Shown in pieces: positions 26,001-38,094 of a stretch of 64,000 nt of DNA. Made by a program: the position numbers and the translations under genes. The DNA comes from Cavia porcellus (Eukaryota > Chordata > Mammalia > Rodentia > Caviidae). The stretch lies in assembly GCF_034190915.1 (NCBI RefSeq), contig NW_026947501.1, positions 4,340,001 to 4,404,000 on the forward strand, in the 5' to 3' direction. Within the stretch, counting starts at the first letter, position 1. Every line of letters begins with the position of its first letter. The notes below the pieces were generated by a model, which had not been told where the DNA came from, did not search any database, and was given only the letters and a program-made list of their open reading frames with translations.

Positions 26001-28895
26001 AGTATTCTGAAAAACATCAGGGGGTGATGCGCATTTTAAGGGTTTCAAAAAGGCCATTAACTAGTAGGAGTGAGAAAAACATAAGGGAGTGGTGTGAATC
26101 GGAGGGCCTGATTTAGCATAGGCAGTGAGTGGCAATGTAGGATGGAGAAATGCACCATGGGGTGGTCAGCATGGGGAGGTCAGGAAACATGTAGTGGCAA
26201 TGTGGGATAGGTTTCTGAAAAAAAAAGCGGAGTGGTGCGCATTGTAAGGTTTTCTAACAGGCCATTCACTAGTAGGAGTCAGAAAAACATCACGGGGTTG
26301 TGTCAATCGGAAGGCCTGATTTAGGATAGGCAGTGAGTGGCAATGTAAAATGGAGAAAAGCACCACGTGGTGGTCATCATGGGGAGGACAGGAAACATGC
26401 AATGGAAATGTAGGATAGTTTCCTGAAAAACATCATGGGGTGGTGCGCATTGTAAGGGATTCTAACAGGCCTATCACTAGTAGGATGAAGAAAAACATCA
26501 CGGGGTGGTGTGAATCAGATGTTCTGAATTAGTATAGGCAGTGAGTGGCAATGTACGATGGAGAAAAGCACCACGGGGTGGTCAGCATGTGGAGGTCAGG
26601 AAACATGCATTGGCAATGTAGGATAGTTTTCTGAAAAACATCGCGGGGTGGTGTGCATTGTAAGGTTTTCTAACAGGCCATTCACTAGTAGGATGAGAAA
26701 AACATCACGTCGTGGTGTGAATCGGTGGGCCTGACTTAGGATAGGCAGTGAGTGGCAACATAAATTGGTGAAAAGCACCACGGTGTGGTCAGCATGGGGA
26801 GGTCAGGATACATGCAGTGGCAATGTAGGAAATGTTTCTGAAAAACATCGCGAGATGGTGCGCATTGTAAGTGTTTGTATCAGTCCATTCACTACTAGGA
26901 GTGAGAAAATCATCACGGGGGGGTTTGAATGGGAGGGCCTGAATAAGGATAGGCAGTGAGTGGCAATGAAGAATGGAGAAAAGCACTATGTGGTGGTCAA
27001 CATGGGGAGGTCAGGAAAAATGCAATGGCAGTGTAGGATAGGTTTCTGAAAAACATCGCGGGGTGGTGCGCATTGTAAGAGTTTCTAACAAGCCATTCAC
27101 AAGTAGGACTGAAAAAAATATCACGGGTTGGTGTGAATCGGAGGGCCTGAATTAGGTTAGGCAGTGAGTGGCAATGTAGGATGGAGAAAATCACCACAGG
27201 GGAGTCAGCATGGGGAGGTCAGAAAACATGCTGTGGCAATAAAGGATATGTTTCTGAAAAAAAAAAGCGGGGTGTTGCTCATTGTAAGTGTTTTTAACAG
27301 ACCATTCACTAGTAGGAGTTAAAAAACATCACGGGGTGGTGTGAGTCAGAGGGCCTGAATTAGGTTAAGCAGTGAGTGGCAATGTAGGATGGAGAAAAGC
27401 AACCACGGGGTGGTCAGCATGGGGAGGTCAGGAAACATGCTGTGACAATGAAGGATATGTTTCTGAAAAAAAAAAAAAGCGGGGTGTTGCACATTGTAAG
27501 TGTTTCTAACAGGCCATTCACTAGTAGGAGTGAGAAAAACATCACGGGGTGGAGTGAATCGGAGGGCCTGAATTACGATAGGCAGTGAGTGGCAATGTAG
27601 GATGGAGAAAAGCACCACAGGTTGGTCAGCTTGTGGAGGTCAGGAAACATGCAGTGGTAATGTAGGATAGTTTTCTGAAAAACATCACGGGGTGGTGCAC
27701 ATTGTAAAGGTTTCTAACAGGCCATTCGGTAGTGGGATTGAGAAAGACTTCACGGGGTGGTTTGAATCAGATGTTCTGAATTAGGATATACAGTGCGTGG
27801 CAATGTAGGATGGAGAAAAGGACCACGGGGTGGTCAGCATGGGAAGGTCCGGGAAACATGCATTGGCAATTTAGGATAGGTTTCTGAAAAACATCACTGG
27901 TGGTGCGCATTGTAAAGGCTTTCTAACAGGCCATTCACTAGTGGGAGTGAGAACAACATCACGGGGTGGTGTGAATCGGAGGGCCTGAATTAGGACAGGC
28001 AGTGAGTGGCAATGTAGGATGGAGAAAAGCACCACGGTGTGGTCAGTATGGGGAGGTCAGGAAACATGCAGTGGGAATGTAGGATAGTTTTCTGAAAAAC
28101 ATCACGCGGTGGTGCGCATTGTAAGGTTTTCTAAGAGGCCATTCACCAGTAGCAGTGAGAAAATCATAACGGGGTGGTGTGTATCGGAGCGCCTGAATAA
28201 GAATAGGCAGTGAGTGGCAATGTAGGATGTAGAAAAGCACCACGGTGTGGTCAGCATGGGGAGGTCAGGAAACATGGAGTGGCAATATAGGATAGGTTTC
28301 TGCAAAAAAAAAAGCGGGTTGGTGCGCATTGTAAGGGTTTCTAACAGGCTATTCACTAGTTGGAGTGAGAAAAACATCACGGGGTGGTGTGAATCAGAGG
28401 GCCTGAATTATGATAGGCAGTGAGTGGCAATGTAGGATGGAGAAAAGCATCACTGAGTGGTCAGCATGGGGAGGTCAGAAAACATGCAGTGGCAATGTGG
28501 GATAGTTTTCTGAAAAAAAAAATGCAGGGTGGTGCGCATTGTAAGGTTTTCTAACAGCCCATACACTAGTAGGAGTCAGAAAAACATCACGGGATTTTGT
28601 GAATCGGAGGGCCTGATTTAGCATAGGCAGTGAGCGGCAATGTAAAATGGAGAAAAGCAACACGGGGTGGTCATCATGGGGAGGACAGGAAACATGCAGT
28701 GGCAATGTAGGATAGTTTTCTGAAAAACATCATGGGGTGGTGCGCATTGTAAGGGTTTCTAACAGGCCATTCACTAGTAGGAGTGAGAAAAACATAACGG
28801 GGTGGTGTGAATCGGAGGCCCTGAATAAGGATAGGCAGTGAGTGGCAATGTAGAATGTCGAAAAGCACCATGGGGTGGTCAGCATGGGGAGGTCA
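23049..28895 (+). repeat. Block B2: 28 monomers, C-like left part fused to D-like right part
   Basis: 5,847 bp. The order is m1, m2, m4-m6, m7/19, m20-m27, then m12-m18, a m19/m22 fusion, and m23-m28. It lacks m3. It has the beta-linked words caccacgtggtggtcatc (near 26363) and aatcagagggcctgaatta (near 28393), shared with B4 but not B3, and it stands before a beta C block (C2). Its last monomers carry ttctgcaaaaaaaaaagcgg, a base change marking all complete B blocks. Confidence 0.88.
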
Positions 28896-31800
28896 GGAAA
28901 CATGCATTGGCAATGTAGGATAGGTTTCTGAAAAACATCGCGGGGTGGTGTGCATTGTAAGGCTTTCTAACCGGCCATTCACTAGTAGGATGAGAAAAAC
29001 ATCACGTGGTGGTGTGAATCGGTGGGCCTCAATTAGGATAGGCAGTGAGTGGCAACATAAAATGGAGAAAAGCACCACAGTGTGGTCACCATGGGGAGGT
29101 CAGGAAACATGCAGTGGCAATGTAGGAAAGGTTTCTGAAAAACATCGCCTGGTGGTGCGCATTGTAAGTGTTTATAGCAGGCCATTCACTAATAGGAGTG
29201 AGAAAATCATCACGTGGTGGTGTGAATGGGAGGGCCTCAATTAGGATAGGCAGTGAGTGGCAATGAAGAATGGAGTAAAGCACCATGGGGTGGTCAGCAT
29301 GGGGAGGTCAGGAAACATGCAATGGCAATATAGGATAGGTTTCTGAAAAACATCGCGGGGTGGTCCGCATTGTAATTGTTTCTAACAAGCCATTCACAAG
29401 TAGGATTGAAAAAAACATCAAGAGGTGGTGTGAATCGGAGGGCCTGAATTAGGTTAGGCAGTGAGTGGCAATGTAGGATGGAGAAAATCACTACAGGGTG
29501 GTCAGCATGGGGAGGTCAGAAAACATGCCGTGGCAATGTAAGATAGGTTTCTGAAAAAAAAAAAAAAAGCGAGGTGTTGCACATTGTAAGTGTTTCTAAC
29601 ATGCCATTCACTAGTAGGAGTGAGAAAAACATAACGGGGTGGTGTGAATCGGAGGCCCTGATTAAGGATAGGCAGTGAGTGGCAATGTAGAATGTCGAAA
29701 AGCACCATGGGGTGGTCAGCATGGGGAGGTCAGGAAACGTGCAGTGGCAATGTGGGATAGCTTTCTGAAAAACATTACGGGTTGGTGCGCATTGTAAGAG
29801 TTTCTAACAGGCCATTCACTAGTAGGAATCAGAAAAACATCATGGCGTGGTATGAATTGGAGGGCCTGAATCAGGATAGGCAATGAGTGGCAATGTAGGA
29901 TGGAGAAAAGCATCAAAGGGTGGTCATCATGGGGAGGTCAGGACACATGCAGTGGCAATGTAGTATAGGTTTCCTAAAAGCATCGCAAGTGGTGAGAATT
30001 GTAAGGCTTTCTAACAGGCCATTCACTAGTAGGACTGAGAAAAACATCACGGGGTGGTGTGAATCACAGGGACTGAATTATGGTAAGCAGTGAGTGGCAA
30101 TGCAGGATGGACAAAAGCAACCATGGGGTGGTCAGCATGGGGAGGTCAGGAAACATGCAGTGGCAATTTAGCATAGGTTTCTGAAAAAAAACTTCGGGTG
30201 TTGCGCATTGTTAGTGTTTCTAAGAGGCCATTAACTAGTAGGAGTGAGAAAAACATCACGGTGTTGTGTGAATCGGAGGGCCTGATTTAGGATAGGCAGT
30301 GAGTGGCAATGTAGGATGGAGAAAAGCACCACGAGGTGGTCAGCATGAGGATGTCAGGAAACATGCAGTGGCAAATAGGATAGTTTTCTGAAAAACATCA
30401 CGGGGTGGTGCCCATTGTAAGGCTTTCTAACAGGCCATTGACTAGTAGGCGTGAGAAAAACATCACGGGGTGGTGTCAATCGGAGGGCCTGAATCAAGTT
30501 AGACAGTGAGTGGCAATGAAGAATGGAGAAAAGCACTATGGGGTGGTCAACATGGGGAGGTCAGGAAACATGCAATGGCAATGTAGGATAGGTTTCTGAA
30601 AAACATCGCGGGGTGGTGCGCATTGTAAGAGTTTCTAACAAGCCATTCACAAGTAGGACTGAAAAAAACATCACGGGTTGGTGTGAATCGGAGGGCCTGA
30701 ATTAGGTTAGGCAGTGAGTGGCAATGTAGGATGGAGAAAATCACCACAGGGGAGTCAGCATGGGGATTTCCGAAAACATGCTGTGACAATGAAGGATATG
30801 TTTCTGAAAAAAAAAAAAGCGGGGTGTTGCACATTGTAAGTGTTTCTAACAGGCCATTCACTAGTAGGAGTGAGAAAAACATCACGGGGTGGAGTGAATC
30901 GGAGGGCCTGAATTACGATAGGCGGTGAGTGGCAATGTAGGATGGAGAAAAGCACCACCGGTTGGCCAGCTTGTGGAGGTCAGGAAACATGCAGTGGCAA
31001 TGTAGGATAGTTTTCTGAAAAACATCACGGGGTGGTGCACATTGTAAAGGTTTCTAACAGGCCATTCGGTAGTGGGATTGAGAAAGACTTCACGGGGTGG
31101 TTTGAATCAGATGTTCTGAATTAGGATATACAGTGCGTGGCAATGTAGGATGGAGAAAAGGACCACGGGGTGGTCAGCATGGGAAGGTCGGGAAACATGC
31201 ATTGGCAATTTAGGATAGGTTTCTGAAAAACATCGCTGGTGGTGCGCATTGTAAAGGCTTTCTAACAGGCCATTCACTAGTGGGAGTGAGAAAATCATCA
31301 CGGGGTGGTGTGAATCGGAGGGCCTGAATTAGGACAGGCAGTGAGTGGCAATGTAGGATGGAGAAAAGCACCACGGGGTGGTCAGTATGGGGAGGTCAGG
31401 AAACATGCAGTGGGAATGTAGGATAGTTTTCTGAAAAACATCACGCGGTGGTGCGCATTGTAAGGTTTTCTAAGAGGCCATTCACCAGTAGCAGTGAGAA
31501 AATCATAACGGGGTGGTGTGTATCGGAGCGCCTGAATAAGAATAGGCAGTGAGTGGCAATGTAGGATGTAGAAAAGCACCACGGTGTGGTCAGCATGGGC
31601 AGGTCAGGAAACATGGAGTGGCAATATAGGATAGGTTTCTGAAAAAAAAAAAGCGGGTTGGTGCGCATTGTAAGGGTTTCTAACAGGCTATTCACTAGTT
31701 GGAGTGAGAAAAACATCACGGGGTGGTGTGAATCGGAGGGCCTGAATTATGATAGGCAGTGAGTGGCAATGTAGGATGGAGAAAAGCATCACTGAGTGGT

Positions 31801-32233
31801 CAGCATGGGGAGGTCAGAAAACATGCAGTGGCAATGTGGGATAGTTTTGTGAAAAAAAAATGCAGGGTGGTGCGCATTGTAAGGTTTTCTAACAGCCCAT
31901 ACACTAGTAGGAGTCAGAAAAACATCACGGGATTTTGTGAATCGGAGGGCCTGATTTAGCATAGGCAGTGAGCGGCAATGTAAAATGGAGAAAAGCAACA
32001 CGGGGTGGTCATCATGGGGAGGACAGGAAACATGCAGTGGCAATGTAGGATAGTTTTCTGAAAAACATCACGGGGTGGTGCGCATTGTAAGGGTTTCTAA
32101 CAGGCCATTCACTAGTAGGAGTGAGAAAAACATAACGGGGTGGTGTGAATCGGAGGCCCTGAATAAGGATAGGCAGTGAGTGGCAATGTAGAATGTCGAA
32201 AAGCACCATGGGGTGGTCAGCATGGGGAGGTCA
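28896..32233 (+). repeat. Block C2: 16 monomers, beta type
   Basis: 3,338 bp. It contains m3 with ccgcattgtaattgtttc, as in D. Beta words are ggtttcctaaaa near 29970 (otherwise found only in C5) and agcaccaccggttggccagc near 30950 (otherwise only in B1*). The m24 region reads gggagtgagaaaatcatcac, not the alpha form. It stands before D2. Confidence 0.88.
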
Positions 32234-35200
32234 GGAAACATGCAATGGCAATATAGGATAGGTTTCTGAAAAACATCGCGGGGTGGTGTGCATTGTAAGG
32301 CTTTCTAACAGGCCATTCACTAGTAGGATGAGAAAAACATCACGTGGTGGTGTGAATCGGTGGGCCTCAATTAGGATAGGCAGTGAGTGGCAACATAAAA
32401 TGGAGAAAAGCACCACAGTGTGGTCACCATGGGGAGGTCAGGAAACATGCAGTGGCAATGTAGGAAAGGTTTCTGAAAAACATCGCCTGGTGGTGCGCAT
32501 TGTAAGTGTTTATAGCAGGCCATTCACTAATAGGAGTCAGAAAATCATCACGTGGTGGTGTGAATGGGAGGGCCTCAATTAGGATAGGCAGTGAGTGGCA
32601 ATGAAGAATGGAGTAAAGCACCATGGGGTGGTCAGCATGGGGAGGTCAGGAAACATGCAATGGCAATATAGGATAGGTTTCTGAAAAACATCGCGGGGTG
32701 GTCCGCATTGTAATTGTTTCTAACAAGCCATTCACAAGTAGGATTGAAAAAAACATCAAGAGGTGGTGTGAATCGGAGGGCCTGAATTAGGTTAGGCAGT
32801 GAGTGGCAATGTAGGATGGAGAAAATCACTACAGGGTGGTCAGCATGGGGAGGTCAGAAAACATGCCGTGGCAATGTAAGATAGGTATCTGAAAAAAAAA
32901 AAAAAATCGAGGTGTTGCACATTGTAAGTGTTTCTAACATGCCATTCACTAGTTGGAGTGAGAAAAACATAACGGGGTGGTGTGAATCGGAGGCCCTGAT
33001 TAAGGATAGGCAGTGAGTAGCAATGTAGAATGTCGAAAAGCACCATGGGGTGGTCAGCATGGGGAGGTCAGGAAACGTGCAGTGGCAATGTGGGATAGCT
33101 TTCTGAAAAACATTACGGGTTGGTGCGCCTTGTAAGAGTTTCTAACAGGCCATTCACTAGTAGGAATCAGAAAAACATCATGGCGTGGTATGAATTGGAG
33201 GGCCTGAATCAGGATAGGCAATGAGTGGCAATGTAGGATGGAGAAAAGCATCAAAGGGTGGTCATCATGGGGAGGTCAGGACACATGCAGTGGCAATGTA
33301 GTATAGGTTTCTGAAAAACATCGCAAGTGGTGAGAATTGTAAGGCTTTCTAACAGGCCATTCACTAGTAGGACTGAGAAAAACATCACGGGGTGGTGTGA
33401 ATCACAGGGACTGAATTATGGTAAGCAGTGAGTGGCAATGCAGGATGGAGAAAAGCAACCATGGGGTGGTCAGCATGGGGAGGTCAGGAAACATGCAGTG
33501 GCAATTTAGCATAGGTTTCTGAAAAAAAACTTCGAGGTGGTGCGCATTGTAAGGGTTTCTAACAGGCCATTAACTAGTAGGAGTGAGAAAAACATCACGG
33601 GGTGGTGTGAATCAGAGGGCCTGATTTAGGATAGGCAGTGAGTGGCAATGTAGGATGGAGAAAAGCACCACGGGTTCGTGAGCATGGGGAGGTCAGGAAA
33701 CATACAATGGCAATGTAGGATAGATTTCTGAAAAACATCGCGGGGTTGTGCGCATTGTAAGGGTTTGTAGCAGTCCATGCACTAGTAGGAGTGACAAAAT
33801 CATCACGGGGTGGTGTGAATCGGAGGGCCTGAATCAGGATAGGCAGTGAGTGGCAATGTAGGATGGAGAAAAACACCACGGGGTGGTCATGATGGGGAGG
33901 TCAGGAAACATGCAGTGGCAATGGAGGATAGGTTTCTTAAAAACATTGCGGGGTGGTGCTCATTGTAAGGGTTTCTAAAAGGCCTTTCACTAGTAGGAGT
34001 GAGAGAAACATCACCAGGTGGTGTGAATCGCAGGGCCTGAATCATTATAGGCCGTGAGTGGCAATGTAGGATGGAGAAAAGCACCACGGGGTGGTCAGGA
34101 TTGCGAGGTCAGGAAACATTCAGTGGCAATGTAGGATAGGTTTCTGAAAAACATCGCGGCGTAGTGCGCATGGTAATGGTTTCTAACAGGCCATTTACTA
34201 ATAGGAGACAGAAATACATCATGGTGTGGTGTGAATTGGAGGGTCTGAATCAAGTTAGACAGTGAGTGGCAATGTACGATGGAGAAAAGCACCACGGGTT
34301 GGTGAGCATGCGGAGGTCAGGAAACATGCACTGGCAATGTATGATAGGTTTCTGAAAAACGTCGCTGGGTTTTGCGCAAAGTAAGGGTTTCTAACAGGCC
34401 ATTCACTAGTAGGAGTGAGAAAAACATCACGGGTTGGTGTGAATCGGAGGGCCTCAATTAGGATAGGCAGTGAGTGACAATGTAAAAGGGAGAAAAGCAC
34501 CACGGGGTGGTCAGCATGGGGAGGTCAGGAAACATGCACTGGCAATGTAGGATAGTATTCTGAAAAACATCAGGGGGTGATGCGCATTTTAAGGGTTTCA
34601 AAAAGGCCATTAACTAGTAGGAGTGAGAAAAACATAAGGGAGTGGTGTGAATCGGAGGGCCTCAATAAGGATAGGCAGTGAGTGGCAATGTAGGATGGAG
34701 AAATGCACCATGGGGTGGTCAGCATGGGGAGGTCAGGAAACATGTAGTGGCAATGTGGGATAGGTTTCTGAAAAAAAAAGCGGGGTGGTGCGCATTGTAA
34801 GGTTTTCTAACAGGCCATTCACTAGTAGGAGTCAGAAAAACATCACGGGGTTGTGTCAATCGGAAGGCCTGATTTAGGATAGGCAGTGAGTGGCAATGTA
34901 AAATGGAGAAAAGCACCACGGGGTGGTCATCATGGGGAGGACAGGAAACATGCAATGGAAATGTAGGATAGTTTCCTGAAAAACATCATGGGGTGGTGCG
35001 CATTGTAAGGGATTCTAACAGGCCTATCACTAGTAGGATGAAGAAAAACATCACGGGGTGGTGTGAATCAGATGTTCTGAATTAGTATAGGCAGTGAGTG
35101 GCAATGTACGATGGAGAAAAGCACCACGGGGTGGTCAGCATGTGGAGGTCAGGAAACATGCATTGGCAATGTAGGATAGTTTTCTGAAAAACATCGCGGG

Positions 35201-36999
35201 GTGGTGTGCATTGTAAGGTTTTCTAACAGGCCATTCACTAGTAGGATGAGAAAAACATCACGTCGTGGTGTGAATCGGTGGGCCTGACTTAGGATAGGCA
35301 GTGAGTGGCAACATAAATTGGTGAAAAGCACCACGGTGTGGTCAGCATGGGGAGGTCAGGATACATGCAGTGGCAATGTAGGAAATGTTTCTGAAAAACA
35401 TCGCGAGATGGTGCGCATTGTAAGTGTTTGTATCAGTCCATTCACTACTAGGAGTGAGAAAATCATCACGGGGGGGTTTGAATGGGAGGGCCTGAATTAG
35501 GATAGGCAGTGAGTGGCAATGAAGAATGGAGAAAAGCACTATGTGGTGGTCAACATGGGGAGGTCAGGAAAAATGCAATGGCAGTGTAGGATAGGTTTCT
35601 GAAAAACATCGCGGGGTGGTGCGCATTGTAAGAGTTTCTAACAAGCCATTCACAAGTAGGACTGAAAAAAATATCACGGGTTGGTGTGAATCGGAGGGCC
35701 TGAATTAGGTTAGGCAGTGAGTGGCAATGTAGGATGGAGAAAATCACCACAGGGGAGTCAGCATGGGGAGGTCAGAAAACATGCTGTGGCAAAGAAGGAT
35801 ATGTTTCTGAAAAAAAAAAGCGGGGTGTTGCACATTGTAAGTGTTTTTAACAGGCCATTCACTAGTAGGAGTTAAAAAACATCACAGGGTGGTGTGAGTC
35901 AGAGGGCCTGAATTATGTTAAGCAGTGAGTGGCAATGTAGGATGGAGAAAAGCAACCACGGGGTGGTCAGCATGGGGAGGTCAGGAAACATGCAGTGGCA
36001 ATGTAGGATAGGTTTCTGAAAAAAAACTTCGGGTGTTGCGCATTGTAAGTGTTTCTAAGAGGCCATTAACTAGTAGGAGTGAGAAAAACATCACGGTGTG
36101 GTGTGAATCGGAGGGCCTGATTTAGGATAGGCAGTGAGTGGCAATGTAGGATGGAGAAAAGCACCACGAGGTGGTCAGCATGAGGATGTCAGGAAACATG
36201 CAGTGGCAAAGTAGGATAGTTTTCTGAAAAACATCACGGGGTGGTGCCCATTGTAAGGCTTTCTAACAGGCCATTGACTAGTAGGCGTGAGAAAAACATC
36301 ACGGGGTGGTGTCAATCGGAGGGCCTGAATCAAGTTAGACAGTGAGTGGCAATGAAGAATGGAGAAAAGCACTATGGGGTGGTCAACATGGGGAGGTCAG
36401 GAAACATGCAATGGCAATGTAGGATAGGTTTCTGAAAAACATCGCGGGGTGGTGCGCATTGTAAGAGTTTCTAACAAGCCATTCTCAAGTAGGACTGAAA
36501 AAAACATCACGGGTTGGTGTGAATCGGAGGGCCTGAATTAGGTTAGGCAGTGAGTGGCAATGTAGGATGGAGAAAATCACCACAGGGGAGTCAGCATGGG
36601 GATTTCCGAAAACATGCTGTGACAATGAAGGATATGTTTCTGAAAAAAAAAAAAAAAGCGGGGTGTTGCACATTGTAAGTGTTTCTAACAGGCCATTCAC
36701 TAGTAGGAGTGAGAAAAACATCACGGGGTGGAGTGAATCGGAGGGCCTGAATTAAGATAGGCAGTGAGTGGCAATGTAGGATGGAGAAAAGCACCACAGG
36801 TTGGTCAGCTTGTGGAGGTCAGGAAACATGCAGTGGTAATGTAGGATAGTTTTCTGAAAAACATCACGGGGTGGTGCACATTGTATAGGTTTCTAACAGG
36901 CCATTCGGTAGTGGGATTGAGAAAGACTTCACGGGGTGGTTTGAATCAGATGTTCTGAATTAGGATATACAGTGCGTGGCAATGTAGGATGGAGAAAAG

Positions 37000-37014
37000 G
37001 ACCACGGGGTGGTC
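37000..37014 (+). other. Perfect core dyad gaccac-ggg-gtggtc
   Basis: A 6-bp inverted repeat with a 3-base centre, formed by the S1 core before m24. The shorter form accacggggtggt (5-bp arms) is in most S1 subrepeats, and weaker forms with one mismatch are in S2 and S3, giving up to three per monomer. It could be a protein site or a small hairpin; the sequence alone does not show which. Confidence 0.5.
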
Positions 37015-37886
37015 AGCATGGGAAGGTCGGGAAACATGCATTGGCAATTTAGGATAGGTTTCTGAAAAACATCGCTGGTGGTGCGCATTGTAAAGGCTTT
37101 CTAACAGGCCATTCACTAGTGGGAGTGAGAACAACATCACGGGGTGGTGTGAATCGGAGGGCCTGAATCAGGACAGGCAGTGAGTGGCAATGTAGGATGG
37201 AGAAAAGCACCACGGGGTGGTCAGTATGGGGAGGTCAGGAAACATGCAGTGGGAATGTAGGATAGTTTTCTGAAAAACATCACGCGGTGGTGCGCATTGT
37301 AAGGTTTTCTAAGAGGCCATTCACCAGTAGCAGTGAGAAAATCATAACGGGGTGGTGTGTATCGGAGCGCCTGAATAAGAATAGGCAGTGAGTGGCAATG
37401 TAGGATGTAGAAAAGCACCACGGTGTGGTCAGCATGGGGAGGTCAGGAAACATGGAGTGGCAATATAGGATAGGTTTCTGAAAAAAAAAAGCGGGTTGGT
37501 GCGCATTGTAAGGGTTTCTAACAGGCTATTCACTAGTTGGAGTGAGAAAAACATCACGGGGTGGTGTGAATCGGAGGGCCTGAATTATGATAGGCAGTGA
37601 GTGGCAATGTAGGATGGAGAAAAGCAACACTGAGTGGTCAGCATGGGGAGGTCAGAAAACATGCAGTGGCAATGTGGGATAGTTTTCTGAAAAAAAAAAT
37701 GCAGGGTGGTGCGCATTGTAAGGTTTTCTAACAGCCCATACACTAGTAGGAGTCAGAAAAACATCACGGGATTTTGTGAATCGGAGGGCCTGATTTAGCA
37801 TAGGCAGTGAGCGGCAATGTAAAATGGAGAAAAGCAACACGGGGTGGTCATCATGGGGAGGACAGGAAACATGCAGTGGCAATGTA

Positions 37887-37956
37887 GGATAGTTTTCTGA
37901 AAAACATCACGGGGTGGTGCGCATTGTAAGGGTTTCTAACAGGCCATTCACTAGTA
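37887..37956 (+). repeat. Subrepeat S2 (70 bp) within a monomer
   Basis: Runs from ggat to gta. It carries the core as gaaaaacatcacggggtggt followed by gcgcattg, and ends with cattcactagta. Aligned with the two neighbouring subrepeats it shares the start (gga), the A-run plus cgggg core about 12-30 bases in, and the terminal gta. In several monomer types the core of S2 has lost its cat(c) and become a longer A-tract. Confidence 0.8.
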
Positions 37957-38029
37957 GGAGTGAGAAAAACATAACGGGGTGGTGTGAATCGGAGGCCCTG
38001 AATAAGGATAGGCAGTGAGTGGCAATGTA
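37957..38029 (+). repeat. Subrepeat S3 (73 bp) within a monomer
   Basis: Runs from ggag to gta. The core reads gaaaaacataacggggtggt in this copy and is followed by gtgaatcggagg. It ends gcagtgagtggcaatgta, which resembles the end of S1 (gcagtggcaatgta). This is the copy of the core that is usually written gaaaaacatcacggggtggt elsewhere. Confidence 0.8.
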
Positions 38030-38094
38030 GAATGTCGAAAAGCACCATGGGGTGGTCAGCATGGGGAGGTCAGGAAACATGCATTGGCAATGTA
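38030..38094 (+). repeat. Subrepeat S1 (65 bp) spanning the monomer and block boundary
   Basis: Usually begins ggatggagaaaagcaccac; this copy has the variant gaatgtcgaaaag. The core is followed by cagcatggggaggtcagg and the unit ends gcattggcaatgta. In S1 the core usually reads accacggggtggt, a perfect 5-bp inverted repeat around ggg. S1, S2 and S3 add up to 208 bp, so the monomer is an old trimer of a unit near 69 bp. Confidence 0.8.

Larger units (their letters stand above)
32234..38072 (+). repeat. Block D2: reference 28-monomer row m1-m28
   Basis: 5,839 bp. Monomer starts: m1 32234, m2 32441, m3 32649, m4 32857, m5 33071, m6 33279, m7 33487, m8 33696, m9 33904, m10 34112, m11 34320, m12 34528, m13 34736, m14 34944, m15 35152, m16 35359, m17 35567, m18 35775, m19 35984, m20 36192, m21 36400, m22 36608, m23 36822, m24 37030, m25 37238, m26 37446, m27 37655, m28 37865. 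Every monomer type in the window is found here once, in the order in which the other blocks use subsets of it. That makes D the simplest reference and perhaps the ancestral row. Its m1 carries a small m3-like tract (tgcaatggcaatatagg) not seen in other m1 copies. Confidence 0.92.
37865..38072 (+). repeat. Example 208-bp monomer (type m28 of block D2)
   Basis: This copy is close to the working consensus and is exactly 208 bp. It begins ggaaacatgcagtggcaatg and ends cagcatggggaggtca. It holds one SpeI-type palindrome (actagt), two GGCC sites and three copies of the acggggtggt core. One monomer is near the length of a nucleosome repeat, a property shared by many centromeric satellites; that is an analogy, not evidence of function here. 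A hand count of my consensus gives 76 G, 60 A, 42 T and 30 C. Confidence 0.95.

Noticed and set aside
36598..36607. ggggatttcc in m22 matches the kappa-B site pattern
   Set aside because: A 10-base degenerate match arising from a local change of aggtca to atttcc in one monomer type; chance is the better explanation in 64 kb with no gene nearby.
32234..38072. D as a simple single crossover between A and B
   Set aside because: The left part would fit A, but D m19-m22 holds three monomers missing from the matching part of B, so a further event or donor would be needed. D as the reference row is simpler, though not proven.
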